Below, one piece after another: positions 44,358 through 53,019 of a stretch of 64,000 bases of DNA. The notes beneath the pieces are model-generated. The model saw only the letters and a list, made by a program, of their open reading frames with translations. It was not told the DNA's origin and ran no database searches. How positions within the stretch are numbered: position 1 is the stretch's first letter; each line of letters begins with the position of its first letter. The stretch is taken from positions 1-64,000 of the forward strand of contig LWRO01000003.1 of the NCBI GenBank assembly GCA_001657325.1, written 5' to 3'. Source of the DNA: Geitlerinema sp. BBD 1991-9. Lineage in GTDB: Bacteria; Cyanobacteriota; Cyanobacteriia; Cyanobacteriales; Geitlerinemataceae. The position numbers and the translations under genes are program-made.

Positions 44358-44476
44358 AGGCTTTGGAGATCGCGTACTTTCGATCGGTTCTGGTTCAATT
44401 GTCGGCCAACCTTCTCGCCTTCGATCGAACTTTAATAAAGCTTTGAAAACGATTCTGTCCCGTGTGACCTAGCTGT

Positions 44477-45199
44477 TTAATGGGAGTCGGGTGCTATTCC
44501 AAAGCGATAGCCTTTTCCGTAAACGTTGTGAATCAGGGGGGATTCGCCGGGAACGGACACTTTTCGGCGTAGCAGGCGCACGGAAGCCGCTAATACGTTA
44601 CTACTCGGTTGAGTGTCCGTTCCCCACAAATACGCTTGAATTTGGAGGTGGGTCAGTAGTTGGCCGGGATGCTGCATGAAATACGCCAGCAAGCGCGTTT
44701 CTTTTTCTGACAGTTCGATCGTGCGTCCACCACGATAACCCAGTTGATTGTCACAGTCGAGTTCCAAGTCTTCGACTTTGAGTCGTCGATGGCTCGCTTC
44801 GGGGACGTCGTGCTGGGTCGATCGATCGTCGTCCCGCTGTTGCGAACGACGCAGTAACGCCCGCACTCGTGCCAGCAATTCTCGCAACTCGAAGGGCTTT
44901 ACGAGATAGTCGTCTGCACCGGCATCAAGGCCCGCCACGCGATCGTCGAGGGTATCTTTCGCCGTCAGAAATAATACAGGAGTTGTATCGCCGTGCGATC
45001 GACGGGATTGACAGATCTCCAACCCACTCAATTTCGGCAACATCCAATCGAGAACGAGCAAATCGTAGGTTTTGCTTTCGGTCCGTTGGCATCCCTGCTG
45101 TCCATCGTAAGCGACATCGACAACATATCCTTCTCGCTCGAGCGCTCGGGCGAGAGAGTTTGTCAGTTCGATTTCATCGTCTACGAGGAGAATTCGCAT
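44477..45199 (-). CDS. OmpR/PhoB-family response regulator
   Basis: 240 residues. The receiver domain has the acidic pair DDE at 7-9, the phosphorylated Asp in LLVLDWMLP near 51 and the Lys in YLVKPFEL near 100. The C-terminal winged helix has TIELSEKETRLLAYFMQHPG and YGKGYRFG. A linker rich in Gln/Arg/Asp (RSQQRDDDRS) joins them. It resembles RppA-type regulators of cyanobacteria. No histidine kinase is adjacent. The GGDEF-EAL gene follows 119 bp downstream in the same direction, so it could be a partner or a target. Confidence 0.93.
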   Translation of the reverse strand: MRILLVDDEIELTNSLARALEREGYVVDVAYDGQQGCQRTESKTYDLLVLDWMLPKLSGLEICQSRRSHGDTTPVLFLTAKDTLDDRVAGLDAGADDYLVKPFELRELLARVRALLRRSQQRDDDRSTQHDVPEASHRRLKVEDLELDCDNQLGYRGGRTIELSEKETRLLAYFMQHPGQLLTHLQIQAYLWGTDTQPSSNVLAASVRLLRRKVSVPGESPLIHNVYGKGYRFGIAPDSH

Positions 45200-45378
45200 C
45201 TTGGAATGTTGAAGAACGTTCTGCCATCTATGTTACGGGTTGTCGAGGATCGATCGAACGCCGTTCCACGCCGCGAACGTCCCCCTCGAAGTGCAGTTCG
45301 AGCCGAAATTTTTTCGATCGTCCGGATCGATAAACCTGCGTTGAGGAAGTAGAAGCGGTAGATGCACCCTGACGATCG

Positions 45379-45409
45379 CCCCCCACTCTGCGGAGTTGGG
45401 GGGTTTTTT
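45379..45409 (+). terminator. Strong intrinsic terminator without an upstream gene
   Basis: CCCCCCACTC (45379-45388) pairs with GAGTTGGGGGG (45393-45403) around TGCG and is followed by six T. It faces rightward, yet no rightward gene ends upstream for over 4 kb. It may end an unseen small RNA that begins between 45200 and 45370, or insulate sixA. Confidence 0.85.
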
Positions 45410-45494
45410 ATCGCAAAATAGGCAGAGTCTTGCGGTACGCTAGAAACTATCTGCGGTACGCGAAGTAGTCGTACCCACCATGGAGCGAATACCG

Positions 45495-45995
45495 ATGACA
45501 CAGCTGTATCTCATCCGTCACGGAATTGCCGCAGAGCCGACCGACTATGCAACGGATGAAGAACGACCGCTCACAGAAGTCGGTCAGAAGAAAACTCGTA
45601 AAGTTGCCGAACGCCTCAAACAGCTGGATTTGAAGTTCGATATTTTACTCTCCAGTCCTTTGGTTCGCGCGCGCCAAACGGCTGACATCCTTCAAGAGGT
45701 GGGATTGTGCGGCGATGTGGAAATTTTTACGCCTCTCGTTCCCGACGGTGCGATTCAAGAGTGGATGGCCTGGTGGCAAACCTGGAAAGCGGAACGCGGA
45801 CACGACGGTAAAATTGCTTTAGTCGGACACCAACCGGATTTAGGAAATTGGGCGGAAATTCTGGTGTGGGGTGAAGTGCGGGAGAAGCTTGTCGTTAAGA
45901 AGGCTGGCGTTATCGGTGTGGAATTACCGGATACAGCTTCCCCCGTCGGACGCAGTCTCTTGTTTTGGCTCGCTCCTCCCCGCTTGTTACTCTAA
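45495..45995 (+). CDS. sixA: Phosphohistidine phosphatase, SixA type
   Basis: 166 residues from ATG 45495, with GGAG 9 bases upstream. Histidine phosphatase fold: catalytic LYLIRHGIAAEP at 4-15, the Arg-containing LLSSPLVRARQTA, and the second His in ALVGHQPDL. SixA removes phosphate from His residues of histidine-containing phosphotransfer proteins. It lies near the response regulator gene but is divergent from it. It converges on a small hypothetical gene 6 bp away. Confidence 0.9.
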   Translation: MTQLYLIRHGIAAEPTDYATDEERPLTEVGQKKTRKVAERLKQLDLKFDILLSSPLVRARQTADILQEVGLCGDVEIFTPLVPDGAIQEWMAWWQTWKAERGHDGKIALVGHQPDLGNWAEILVWGEVREKLVVKKAGVIGVELPDTASPVGRSLLFWLAPPRLLL

Positions 45996-46001
45996 GGCAA
46001 G

Positions 46002-46226
46002 TTAACCCCATACTGTATCGATCGCCTGTTTGGCACGAGCAATGGCGGCTTCGATAGACGTTTGACCGTCGGCTAGGGCAAATTCTTTGTCCTTCAGTTC
46101 GCGTCCGTCGGGATCGATGACCGTGACCCACCACCACGATCGACTGTAACGGGGAACGATAAGGTGTCCTTTGTACACCTGTTGGGCGTGTTGGTTTTGA
46201 GAGAGAGAAGATGATGTGAGTGTCAT
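46002..46226 (-). CDS. Small hypothetical protein
   Basis: 74 residues. A basic/aromatic core (YKGHLIVPRYSRSWWWVTVI) is followed by a helical end (TSIEAAIARAKQAIDTVWG). It has no domain known to me but has coding character and no overlap with another gene. It converges with sixA at 6 bp. The next 120 bases on its upstream side are empty up to the IS element. Confidence 0.6.
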   Translation of the reverse strand: MTLTSSSLSQNQHAQQVYKGHLIVPRYSRSWWWVTVIDPDGRELKDKEFALADGQTSIEAAIARAKQAIDTVWG

Positions 46227-46403
46227 CGTAGAAAGATCTCCATTGAAGCTTCAAGGACGACACACCCCTCTTAAGATCCTATTTTGGCATTTCGATCTCG
46301 CGATCGACTGCCTGCCACTTCACCAGTTGGAAATACGAAGATAGATCGGGAGCTTGATAGCCCCGCCGCTTGAGCGCGGGGTGGAAAAGCGACTCGTACA
46401 GCT

Positions 46404-46541
46404 TTAGCCGCCGTCAGCTTCCTTAATCCTGTCTATCCAATCTTCAATCAGTTGGGTCATCGTTTTGCGCTTTTGCTTGGCAACTCGTCTCAACTTCTCC
46501 AGTCGTTCCGCCTCGATTCTGACGTTTAATCTTGATTTCAT
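46404..46541 (-). CDS. Ribbon-helix-helix protein carried by the tnpB element
   Basis: 45 residues: MKSRLNVRIEAERLEKLRRV, then a basic turn and KTMTQLIEDWIDRIKE, ending at TAA 46406-46404. This is the CopG/Arc ribbon-helix-helix pattern (RLNVRI strand, two amphipathic helices). Such short ORFs are often found divergent to tnpB in cyanobacterial IS605-type elements, where they may repress the element. It is intact although tnpB is dead. It is below common length cut-offs and easily missed. Confidence 0.75.
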   Translation of the reverse strand: MKSRLNVRIEAERLEKLRRVAKQKRKTMTQLIEDWIDRIKEADGG

Positions 46542-46622
46542 CTGACTGTACACTGGCTACACAGCTATGCGATCGTCAACAACATGAAAACACTGAAGTT
46601 CAAGTTGTACAGCCACAAGCGG

Positions 46623-46667
46623 AATCGTCACCTAAAACGCATTAACCATGCGTTTTAGGTGACGATT
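46623..46667. repeat. Perfect 20-bp foldback in tnpB
   Basis: 46623-46642 and 46648-46667 are exact reverse complements around TAACC. The left arm is the natural tnpB sequence coding RHLKR. The right arm looks like its templated inverted copy, and it introduces the stop. Confidence 0.95.
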
Positions 46668-47362
46668 TACAATCACTGTATCGCGTTACATCGACGGTAC
46701 TACCGGATGTGGGGTAAACACTTGAGATGTGCGAAACTTCAGAAGCATATTGCCAAACTCAGAAAACGAAATCCTTTCTGGAAAACCGTTGACGTGCAGG
46801 CGGTACAAGACATCTGCCAGCGCATCGAAAAAGCGTATCAGTTGTTTTTCAAACACAAAGACAAAGGAGTTCGTCCTCCTGGGTTCAAGAAAATCAGAAA
46901 GTACAAGTCGTTCACTCTCAAGCAAAACAACTACAAATTTCTCGGTGAAAACCGGGTGAAAATCTGCAGTCGGGTGTATCAGTTCTGGAAGTCTAGAGAA
47001 ATTGAGGGAAAAATTAAAACCGTGACGGTTAAGCGAACTTCCTTGGGGAAATGTTTCTGTTCGTGACGGTAGACGCCCCTTCAGAGCCAATTGTCAAAAT
47101 CGAGACGAAAAGTGCAGGTTTTGACTTCGGATTGAAAACCTTTCTCACGACATCTGAAGACTTCAACGTTGACGCACCACTGTTTTTCAAGCAATCTCTC
47201 AGTGAGATTCAAAAAGCCAATCGAGAACTGTCCCGCAAACAGAAAGGGTCGAACCACCGAGAACGCGCTCGGAAGAACTTGGTTCGTCGCCACGAGGACA
47301 TCGCTCACCGACGAGAAGATTGGTTTTGGAAACTGGCGCACTGGCTGACCGATCGGTTTGAC

Positions 47363-47405
47363 ATCCCCCCGTAGCCCCCCTTACCAAGGGGGGCTACGGG
47401 GGGAT
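47363..47405. repeat. Perfect 20-bp G/C-rich foldback in tnpB
   Basis: 47363-47382 (core CCCCCCGTAGCCCCCCTT) is the exact complement of 47386-47405 around ACC. Similar C-run/G-run palindromes are widespread between cyanobacterial genes. Here one interrupts an old coding sequence. Confidence 0.95.
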
Positions 47406-47826
47406 AAAAGCCATGCAGCGGTTGTGGGGACGCAAGATCTCCGATCTGGGGTTTCGGTCGTTCCTGCAAATCTTGGAATGGGTTGCCCAGAAGAAAGGAA
47501 AAGTCGTTGTCTATATCGACCGTTGGTTCCCGTCCAGTAAGACCTGCTCCTGCTGCGGGTACGTTTGAGATGAGTTGGATTTGAGCGTGAGACGGTGGCG
47601 CTGCCCGTCCTGCGGGTCGGAAAACGACCGGGATAAAAACGCTTCCAAGAACATCAAACAGGTTGGGGCATCAACCTGTGGGCTAGGCAAAGTCAGTCAG
47701 GTTCAGCCTGCATTTGCTGTTTGAACCCAGAATCACCCAGGCTTCAGCCCGGTGAGTATGTCAAGGACGGGACGTAAATGGCGATAGGATTGCTATTGCC
47801 GAACGTCTTACGGAGTCGGGGTTTCT

Positions 47827-50583
47827 ATGGCACAACTTTCTTGGAGAGAGCGGTTAAACGTTTCTAAATGGGCAATCCGTCACGGGGGGCTGACTGTGGC
47901 AATTTGGATTGCCGTTGCCGTTGCTGGGTTGTTTTCCTATCGATCGCTACAGTACGCCCTCTTTCCGGACATTACGTTTCCTGTCGTCGTCGTCACCGCT
48001 TCATCGGACGCAGAAACAGCCCTCGACACCGAAGCGCAACTCACTGAATCGATCGAAATGCACCTTCGATCGATCGAGGGACTCGACGATATTAAATCCA
48101 CCACTTATCCAGGGCGAACGGTGGTCAATCTCTTGTTCGACGTGGGGACGAACTTACAGGAATCCTCAAGTGCTGTTTCTACAGCACTCGCCGATTTGGA
48201 ACTTCCTGAAACCGCCGAGTACGATATTATTCCTCTCAATCTCAACGAGTCGGCTGCCATTAGCTACAGCCTCCGCAGTGCAAACGACGAAACCCTCGAA
48301 GACCTCGCCGATATCGCGCGAACGCAACTCGTCCCCGAATTAGAATCGATCGATGGCGTGCTGCGCGTGGATTTACTCGGCGATGCGGCAACTCTAGAAG
48401 AGTCGGAAAACTCGGAGGCGAAAGGATTCGACCCTAACCCTCCGACCCTAACGCGCTTTAACGGCGATAACGCACTGGCCGTTCAGGTAGTCAAACGAGG
48501 GGATGCCAATACTTTAGAAGTCGTCCACCGCATTGAAAACGTCGTCAGCCAGTGGAGTAGCGACTTTCCCGATATTCAATTCGACCTCGCAGCGACTCAA
48601 GCAGAATACATCCGCGAAGCCACGCAATCAACGATCGACGCACTTTGGTTAGCCATCGTCCTCGCCGTTGTCGTCATCTTTGGATTTCTCCGCAACTTCG
48701 CCGCTACGTTGGTTACGGCTTTAGCGATTCCCATCTCGTTACTGGGAACGTTTATCGTCATGGCGATTTACGACTTCAATTTAGAGACGATCACGTTGTT
48801 GGCGTTGGCGTTGACGATCGGGATTATCGTGGACGATGCCATTGTCGAAGTCGAAAATATCGCACGTCACATCGAAGAAGGCAAAACCCCCCGAGAAGCT
48901 GCGATTGCGGCGACGAACGAAATTGGTTTGACGGTGTCTGCTTCGACGTTAACGATCGTGGCAGTGTTTCTACCCGTGGCGTTGATGGGGGGAACTGTCG
49001 GACAGTTTTTCAAACCCTTTGGCTTGACGGTGTCAGCGGCGGTTCTCACGTCGTTGTTAGTAGCGCGAACGCTGTCGCCGGTTTTGGCAGTGTATTGGTT
49101 GAAAGTGAAGGGGGGAACCGTTCTCTCGAATGGGGAAAAAGAAATTCCACTGACGGCGATCGATCGAGTTTATCGTCGAATTTTACAGTGGTCGTTACGC
49201 AATCGGCTGTTAACACTTGCCATTGCAGCGTTGAGTTTTGCCGCAGGAGTGGCGTTGATTCCCTTGATTCCGAAAGGGTTTATTCCCCAACTCGATCGAG
49301 GCGAGTTTAACATTCTCTATCAAGCGCCGTTACCGGAATTCCCACAACCGCAAGTTACAGAAACTGAAATTCCCGAAGAATTCGACCTGGAAAATTTGCC
49401 AGAAGGGTTCGACCCAGCTAACTTTCCTGAAGGTTTTGACCCCGAGGTTGCGAATCTCGAAGAAGGTTCTGAAGACTCGATCGATCTCGATTTCAACCCG
49501 CGTTTGTTCGTCCTCGAAGATGCGGCGGAAGTTGCGAAAGAACTCGAACCCGTGGTTTTAGGCATCGCCGATGTGGAATCCGTTTATTCGATCGTCGGGT
49601 ATCGCGGCGAACCGAACCGAGGCAAACTTTACGTAAAATTGAAGGTCGATCGATCTGCCGATACCGCCACCATTCAATCGCAACTTCGCCGAGATTTACC
49701 GAAACTCGACGGCGTAACCGTCAGCGTTGAAGATATTCAATTTGTCGAAATTGGCGACGCGAAGCCGTTCCAAATTGCCCTGCTGGGAAACGATCTCGAC
49801 AGTCTCAACCAAGCAGCACGAGACATCGCTGAAGAAATGGAAGCATTACCGGGACTCGCCGATGTGGAAATTGTCGGGGCGAACGATAACGGTGAAATTA
49901 CCACAATTAACCACAAAAGCGGTCAGCGCGTTGCCTACATCGAAGCGAATTTAAATCGGGGTCAAGCCTTGGGAGACGCGACGGACAACGTCGTTCAAAT
50001 CGCTGAAGATGCAATTCCGCCAGATGTGAAACTGGATTTGGGGGGAGACTCCGAACGCAGTAATACCGTATTTCGCAGTTTTGGTGGAACGCTGGCGCTG
50101 TCGGTAGTGTGTATGCTGGCGTTGCTGACGTTACCTTTTGGACGCTTGTTAGAACCGTTGGTGGTAGGCTTGTCACTTCCCTTGGCGATGGTGGGGGCGC
50201 TGTTGGCGTTATTAGTGACGCAGAGCGATTTCGGTATGATTTCGCTGTTGGGATTGATTTTCCTGTTGGGATTATTAGATAAAAACGCCTTGCTTTTGTT
50301 GGATTATGCAAACCAATTACGGAAGGCTGGAAAAAATCGCATGGAGGCACTTTTGGAAACAGGTACAGTGCGGTTGCGTCCGATTTTGATGACGACGGCT
50401 TCGACGGTATTGGGAATGATGCCGATCGCGGTAGGTTTGGGTGCGGGTGCAGAGTTGCGTCAACCAATGGCGGTGGCGATTATTGGCGGGTTACTGACTT
50501 CAACGCTGTTGAGTTTGGTGGTAGTTCCGGTGTTGTACGTGGTGTTAGAGGATGTGTGGAAGTGGGTTCGGCGGAAGTCGTAA
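47827..50583 (+). CDS. RND-family efflux permease
   Basis: 918 residues. The RND layout is clear: an N-terminal membrane helix (VAIWIAVAVAGLFSYRSL), a periplasmic porter region, the central TM block with the proton-relay motif TIGIIVDDAIVEVENIARHI, a second periplasmic region, and a last TM block with LGLLDKNALLLLDYANQLRK. It is shorter than AcrB (about 1050). The second periplasmic loop contains near repeats LPEGFDP and FPEGFDP in an acidic linker. No adaptor or outer-membrane genes are next to it, so partners must be elsewhere. Substrate unknown. Confidence 0.93.
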   Translation: MAQLSWRERLNVSKWAIRHGGLTVAIWIAVAVAGLFSYRSLQYALFPDITFPVVVVTASSDAETALDTEAQLTESIEMHLRSIEGLDDIKSTTYPGRTVVNLLFDVGTNLQESSSAVSTALADLELPETAEYDIIPLNLNESAAISYSLRSANDETLEDLADIARTQLVPELESIDGVLRVDLLGDAATLEESENSEAKGFDPNPPTLTRFNGDNALAVQVVKRGDANTLEVVHRIENVVSQWSSDFPDIQFDLAATQAEYIREATQSTIDALWLAIVLAVVVIFGFLRNFAATLVTALAIPISLLGTFIVMAIYDFNLETITLLALALTIGIIVDDAIVEVENIARHIEEGKTPREAAIAATNEIGLTVSASTLTIVAVFLPVALMGGTVGQFFKPFGLTVSAAVLTSLLVARTLSPVLAVYWLKVKGGTVLSNGEKEIPLTAIDRVYRRILQWSLRNRLLTLAIAALSFAAGVALIPLIPKGFIPQLDRGEFNILYQAPLPEFPQPQVTETEIPEEFDLENLPEGFDPANFPEGFDPEVANLEEGSEDSIDLDFNPRLFVLEDAAEVAKELEPVVLGIADVESVYSIVGYRGEPNRGKLYVKLKVDRSADTATIQSQLRRDLPKLDGVTVSVEDIQFVEIGDAKPFQIALLGNDLDSLNQAARDIAEEMEALPGLADVEIVGANDNGEITTINHKSGQRVAYIEANLNRGQALGDATDNVVQIAEDAIPPDVKLDLGGDSERSNTVFRSFGGTLALSVVCMLALLTLPFGRLLEPLVVGLSLPLAMVGALLALLVTQSDFGMISLLGLIFLLGLLDKNALLLLDYANQLRKAGKNRMEALLETGTVRLRPILMTTASTVLGMMPIAVGLGAGAELRQPMAVAIIGGLLTSTLLSLVVVPVLYVVLEDVWKWVRRKS

Positions 50584-50670
50584 AACACTGCCGATTTCTG
50601 CATGAGTCCTCAAAGAGTAAGAGGGGAATAGCAACGCCAATTCAAGTAAAAATTCAAGGAATCCTGGGTA

Positions 50671-50889
50671 ATGCCAAAGAAAATTCGAGGATTGAAGCAG
50701 TTGTTACGCAAGGCGGGATTTGAAGAACTTTCTGGGAAAGGGAGTCATACCAACTGGATACATCCACTATATCCAGGTAAAATAACGGTTGCTGGTTAAG
50801 ATGGTGCAACGGCTAAATTCTATCAAGAAAAAGAGATTTTAAGAGCGATTCAGCAAGTAAAGGAAAACCACGATGACGAGCAAACTTAA
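50671..50889 (+). pseudogene. hicA toxin gene with a nonsense codon
   Basis: The frame reads PKKIRGLKQLLRKAGFEELS, then GKGSHTNWIHPLYPGKITVAG, stops at TAA 50797-50799, then continues in the same frame as DGATAKFYQEKEILRAIQQV to TAA 50887-50889. GKGSH holds the catalytic His of HicA mRNA interferases. The stop removes the last third of the fold. hicB overlaps the 3' end by 17 bases, as in working pairs. Confidence 0.85.
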
Positions 50890-51269
50890 GTATCAAATGG
50901 CGATCCAGTGGTCAGACGAGGACTATTGTTTTCTGGTCGGTTTTCCCGATTTTTCTGGCCAGCAGTGGTGCACCCACGGTGAAACCTACGAGGAAGCTGT
51001 CATCCAGGGCATTGAAGCCCCAGGGTAAGCTCATCTAATTCGGACAATTCCATATATAGAGTTTTAGATTAACTGACTACGCTATATATGGAATTGCCAG
51101 TCTCAATCAGAAATGGGCTATTGAGATTTTTTGCAATAAGAGGCGTTTTTTAGCACCTTATTGACTTGATGAGCTTACCCTGATTGAAGCCCTCGAATCA
51201 TTGGTTATGGCCTACGAAGCCTCTGGAGAACCTTTACCTGAACTCAGTACTGTTTGCGCTGTCGTCTGA
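50873..51269 (+). pseudogene. hicB antitoxin gene split by a MITE
   Basis: Reads MTSKLKYQMAIQWSDEDYCF, LVGFPDFSGQQWCTHGETYE, EEAVIQGIEA, then the 162-bp element. It resumes with IEALESLVMAYEASGEPLPE and ends at TGA 51267-51269. Removing 51021-51192 (element plus one target copy) restores exactly 74 codons plus stop. Intact HicB binds HicA and represses the operon. With the toxin also dead, loss of the antitoxin is tolerated. Confidence 0.9.
51021..51182. mobile_element. 162-bp MITE with 15-bp terminal repeats and 10-bp target duplication
   Basis: Ends CAGGGTAAGCTCATC (51021-51035) and its exact complement (51168-51182). Target duplication ATTGAAGCCC at 51011-51020 and 51183-51192. An inner 15-bp inverted repeat (51045-51059 and 51082-51096) makes a long hairpin. 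No ORF. Ends beginning CAGGG with 8-10-bp duplications suggest ISAs1-type transposases, an inference. It is non-autonomous. Confidence 0.95.
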
Positions 51270-51322
51270 TTATCACGATCGAACCCAAGGACGACCAAAA
51301 ACACTGCATCAATCGAGCAAAC

Positions 51323-52552
51323 TCAAAAAGGTATATCCTCACCTTCATCTATTTCTTCAATTTCTGCGTCGCCCAGTGCACCATACTCTTTCAAAACTCG
51401 AACAATTTCTTTGTACCGATATCTTCGAGCCAGATCTAGTGCTGTTTCTCCATCAAGGTTTGTTGTATTAATATCGTCAACCCCAGCTTCTAGAAGAACT
51501 TTGACTATATCTAAACAATTAAATTTTGCAGCTAACATCAGAGCCGTATAGCCTCCAACCACGCACTGATTCGGATTGAATCTAGCATGAATTAAAAACT
51601 CAACAATATTAGATCGATTTCCATAAATTGCCCGAACAAAAGATGCTTTGCTGAGGTTAGCTCCTGCATTAAGCAAAACACGAACAACTGCACATTGTCC
51701 AAAAAAGCAAGCTTCAGTCAAGGCTGTTTTTTGATGAAAGCCTACACCATTTACATTGATTCCTGCCTCAATCAACTCCTTAACAGCCTTAATATTTCCC
51801 GTAGATGCAGCAACAATTAAATCCTGCATTTCCATCTGTTCTTGTTTTCGAGCAATTGCTTTAGGAAGCTCTTCAACTGCTCTCCGTCGATCTTCTTGAC
51901 AAGAAACCAAAGGAAGTAAGTATTCAACAATATCTCGATGTCCTAATGTCGCAGCAACAAATCTATTTGTTTGTTCGATTTCGCCATAGTCATCATCGCT
52001 GAAATCTCCATACAATTCTTTAGTTAAAAAAGCACCTGCTTCAATCAAAGCTTTTACTAAATCTAAGTTGCCTCTATGAATCGCCAGACTTATGGGTGCT
52101 GTACTGTTCTGGCGATCGTTAACATTGACACCTGCTTCAATGAGTAAATCCAGTATTTCTCTATTTTCTTTTTGAATCGCTAGACTTAAAGGAGAGTCAG
52201 GCTCAAAATCATAATAGAAGTCTCCCTGAATTCCATTTGGATTGGCTCCTGCTTTCAAGAGTATTTCCACCATTTGAACTTGTCCCAATCTCACCGCAGC
52301 CACCAAAGCATTATCTTGTGGCGTAAGCTGAAAGTTGACATTAGCTCCGGCTTCGATAAGAACTCGTAAACCTTCTATCCACTTGAGTTCAACGGCATAG
52401 GTTAGAGGCGGAAGCGTCGTTTTTGGATCGACAAAATCTATATGTTTTAGGGTTTTAAGAAATGCTTGTAACTCTTCTATATCGCAGCGATCGAGCTTTT
52501 GAAAAAGATTTTGCTTGGTCTGAAAATCGAGGCTTGCATTACTCCAAATCAT
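51323..52552 (-). CDS. Ankyrin-repeat protein
   Basis: 409 residues, composed of about ten ankyrin repeats from residue 45 on. Clear units are LTYAVELKWIEGLRVLIEAG, ALVAAVRLGQVQMVEILLKA and YTALMLAAKFNCLDIVKVLL. A charged helical insertion (EDRRRAVEELPKAIARKQEQ) breaks the array near 225-245, and the C-terminus is acidic. No signal or membrane segment, so it is probably a cytosolic binding protein. It is AT-rich relative to the flanking genes. It lies next to the dead hicAB, and the window contains another, broken ankyrin gene. Confidence 0.92.
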   Translation of the reverse strand: MIWSNASLDFQTKQNLFQKLDRCDIEELQAFLKTLKHIDFVDPKTTLPPLTYAVELKWIEGLRVLIEAGANVNFQLTPQDNALVAAVRLGQVQMVEILLKAGANPNGIQGDFYYDFEPDSPLSLAIQKENREILDLLIEAGVNVNDRQNSTAPISLAIHRGNLDLVKALIEAGAFLTKELYGDFSDDDYGEIEQTNRFVAATLGHRDIVEYLLPLVSCQEDRRRAVEELPKAIARKQEQMEMQDLIVAASTGNIKAVKELIEAGINVNGVGFHQKTALTEACFFGQCAVVRVLLNAGANLSKASFVRAIYGNRSNIVEFLIHARFNPNQCVVGGYTALMLAAKFNCLDIVKVLLEAGVDDINTTNLDGETALDLARRYRYKEIVRVLKEYGALGDAEIEEIDEGEDIPF

Positions 52553-53019
52553 AGCTTCAACGATAAAAAAAAGGAGACAATTGAATCCAGTTTTTTGTGC
52601 AATACAAGCTGTCGAGCGTCAAATTAAAAGAAAGAATTTCGCTGATTTTCGGTACGAGTTTGCCAGCACCTTAATCCCCTCAACCGCAAATACCAACAGT
52701 CTATCCCCATCCCCGATCGATCGAACATCGATCCAGATTTGATGAAACTGAGGCACTTCGATATCGATTGCGCTCGGGGTCAGTTTCTATTTTAATATGC
52801 TCAAATCGAGCCAAAATGCACTTCTCATCACTACCCATAAGTTGTTTGTCGATCGTCCTAAACCGGTTCAACAACGAGTCCACACAGCCTATCGTCAGTA
52901 CTGGATATTCTATTCAGTTGCAATTCCTAAAATACTGTAGTGTCACAAGTTATCGATATCTCAAAAAACATCAAAAGTCTATTTTCAGTATTAATTTTAA
53001 CCTTGGCAAACCCTCAAAC
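52553..53019. other. Gene-free stretch
   Basis: Short frames exist on both strands, but none has a ribosome site, family motif or consistent codon use. It probably holds the ankyrin gene's leader on the minus strand. No repeats of note. Confidence 0.4.

Larger units (their letters stand above)
46584..47724 (+). pseudogene. tnpB: tnpB (RNA-guided nuclease gene), multiply broken
   Basis: Starts MKTLKFKLYSHKRNRHLKR at 46584. A 20-bp foldback (46623-46667) then introduces TAG at 46656-46658. The frame resumes as TIYNHCIALHRRYYRMWGKH. A one-base deletion near 47045-47050 moves it to MFLFVTVDAP and GFDFGLKTF (first catalytic Asp). After LTDRFD a second palindrome (47363-47405) replaces the stretch that should contain the catalytic Glu. 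It resumes with MQRLWGRKISDLGF, and a TGA lies in the zinc ribbon (CSCCGYV, stop, DELDLS), followed by RRWRCPSCGSENDRDKNASK. TnpB proteins are omega-RNA guided nucleases. This one is inactive. Confidence 0.92.
46350..47765 (+). mobile_element. Inactive IS200/IS605-type element (tnpB without tnpA)
   Basis: The left-end hairpin lies at 46361-46381 (CCCCG, bulge, CGC, loop TTGA, GCG, CGGGG). The right-end hairpin CACC-c-a-GGCT...AGCC-c-GGTG lies at 47734-47754. Between them lie a divergent ribbon-helix-helix ORF and a tnpB broken at least four times. No Y1 transposase tnpA is present. The exact borders are estimated from the hairpins, since these elements make no target duplication. Confidence 0.75.

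Noticed and set aside
52701-52883. 60-residue leftward frame
   Set aside because: No ribosome site or family signal, and the codon pattern is not convincing.
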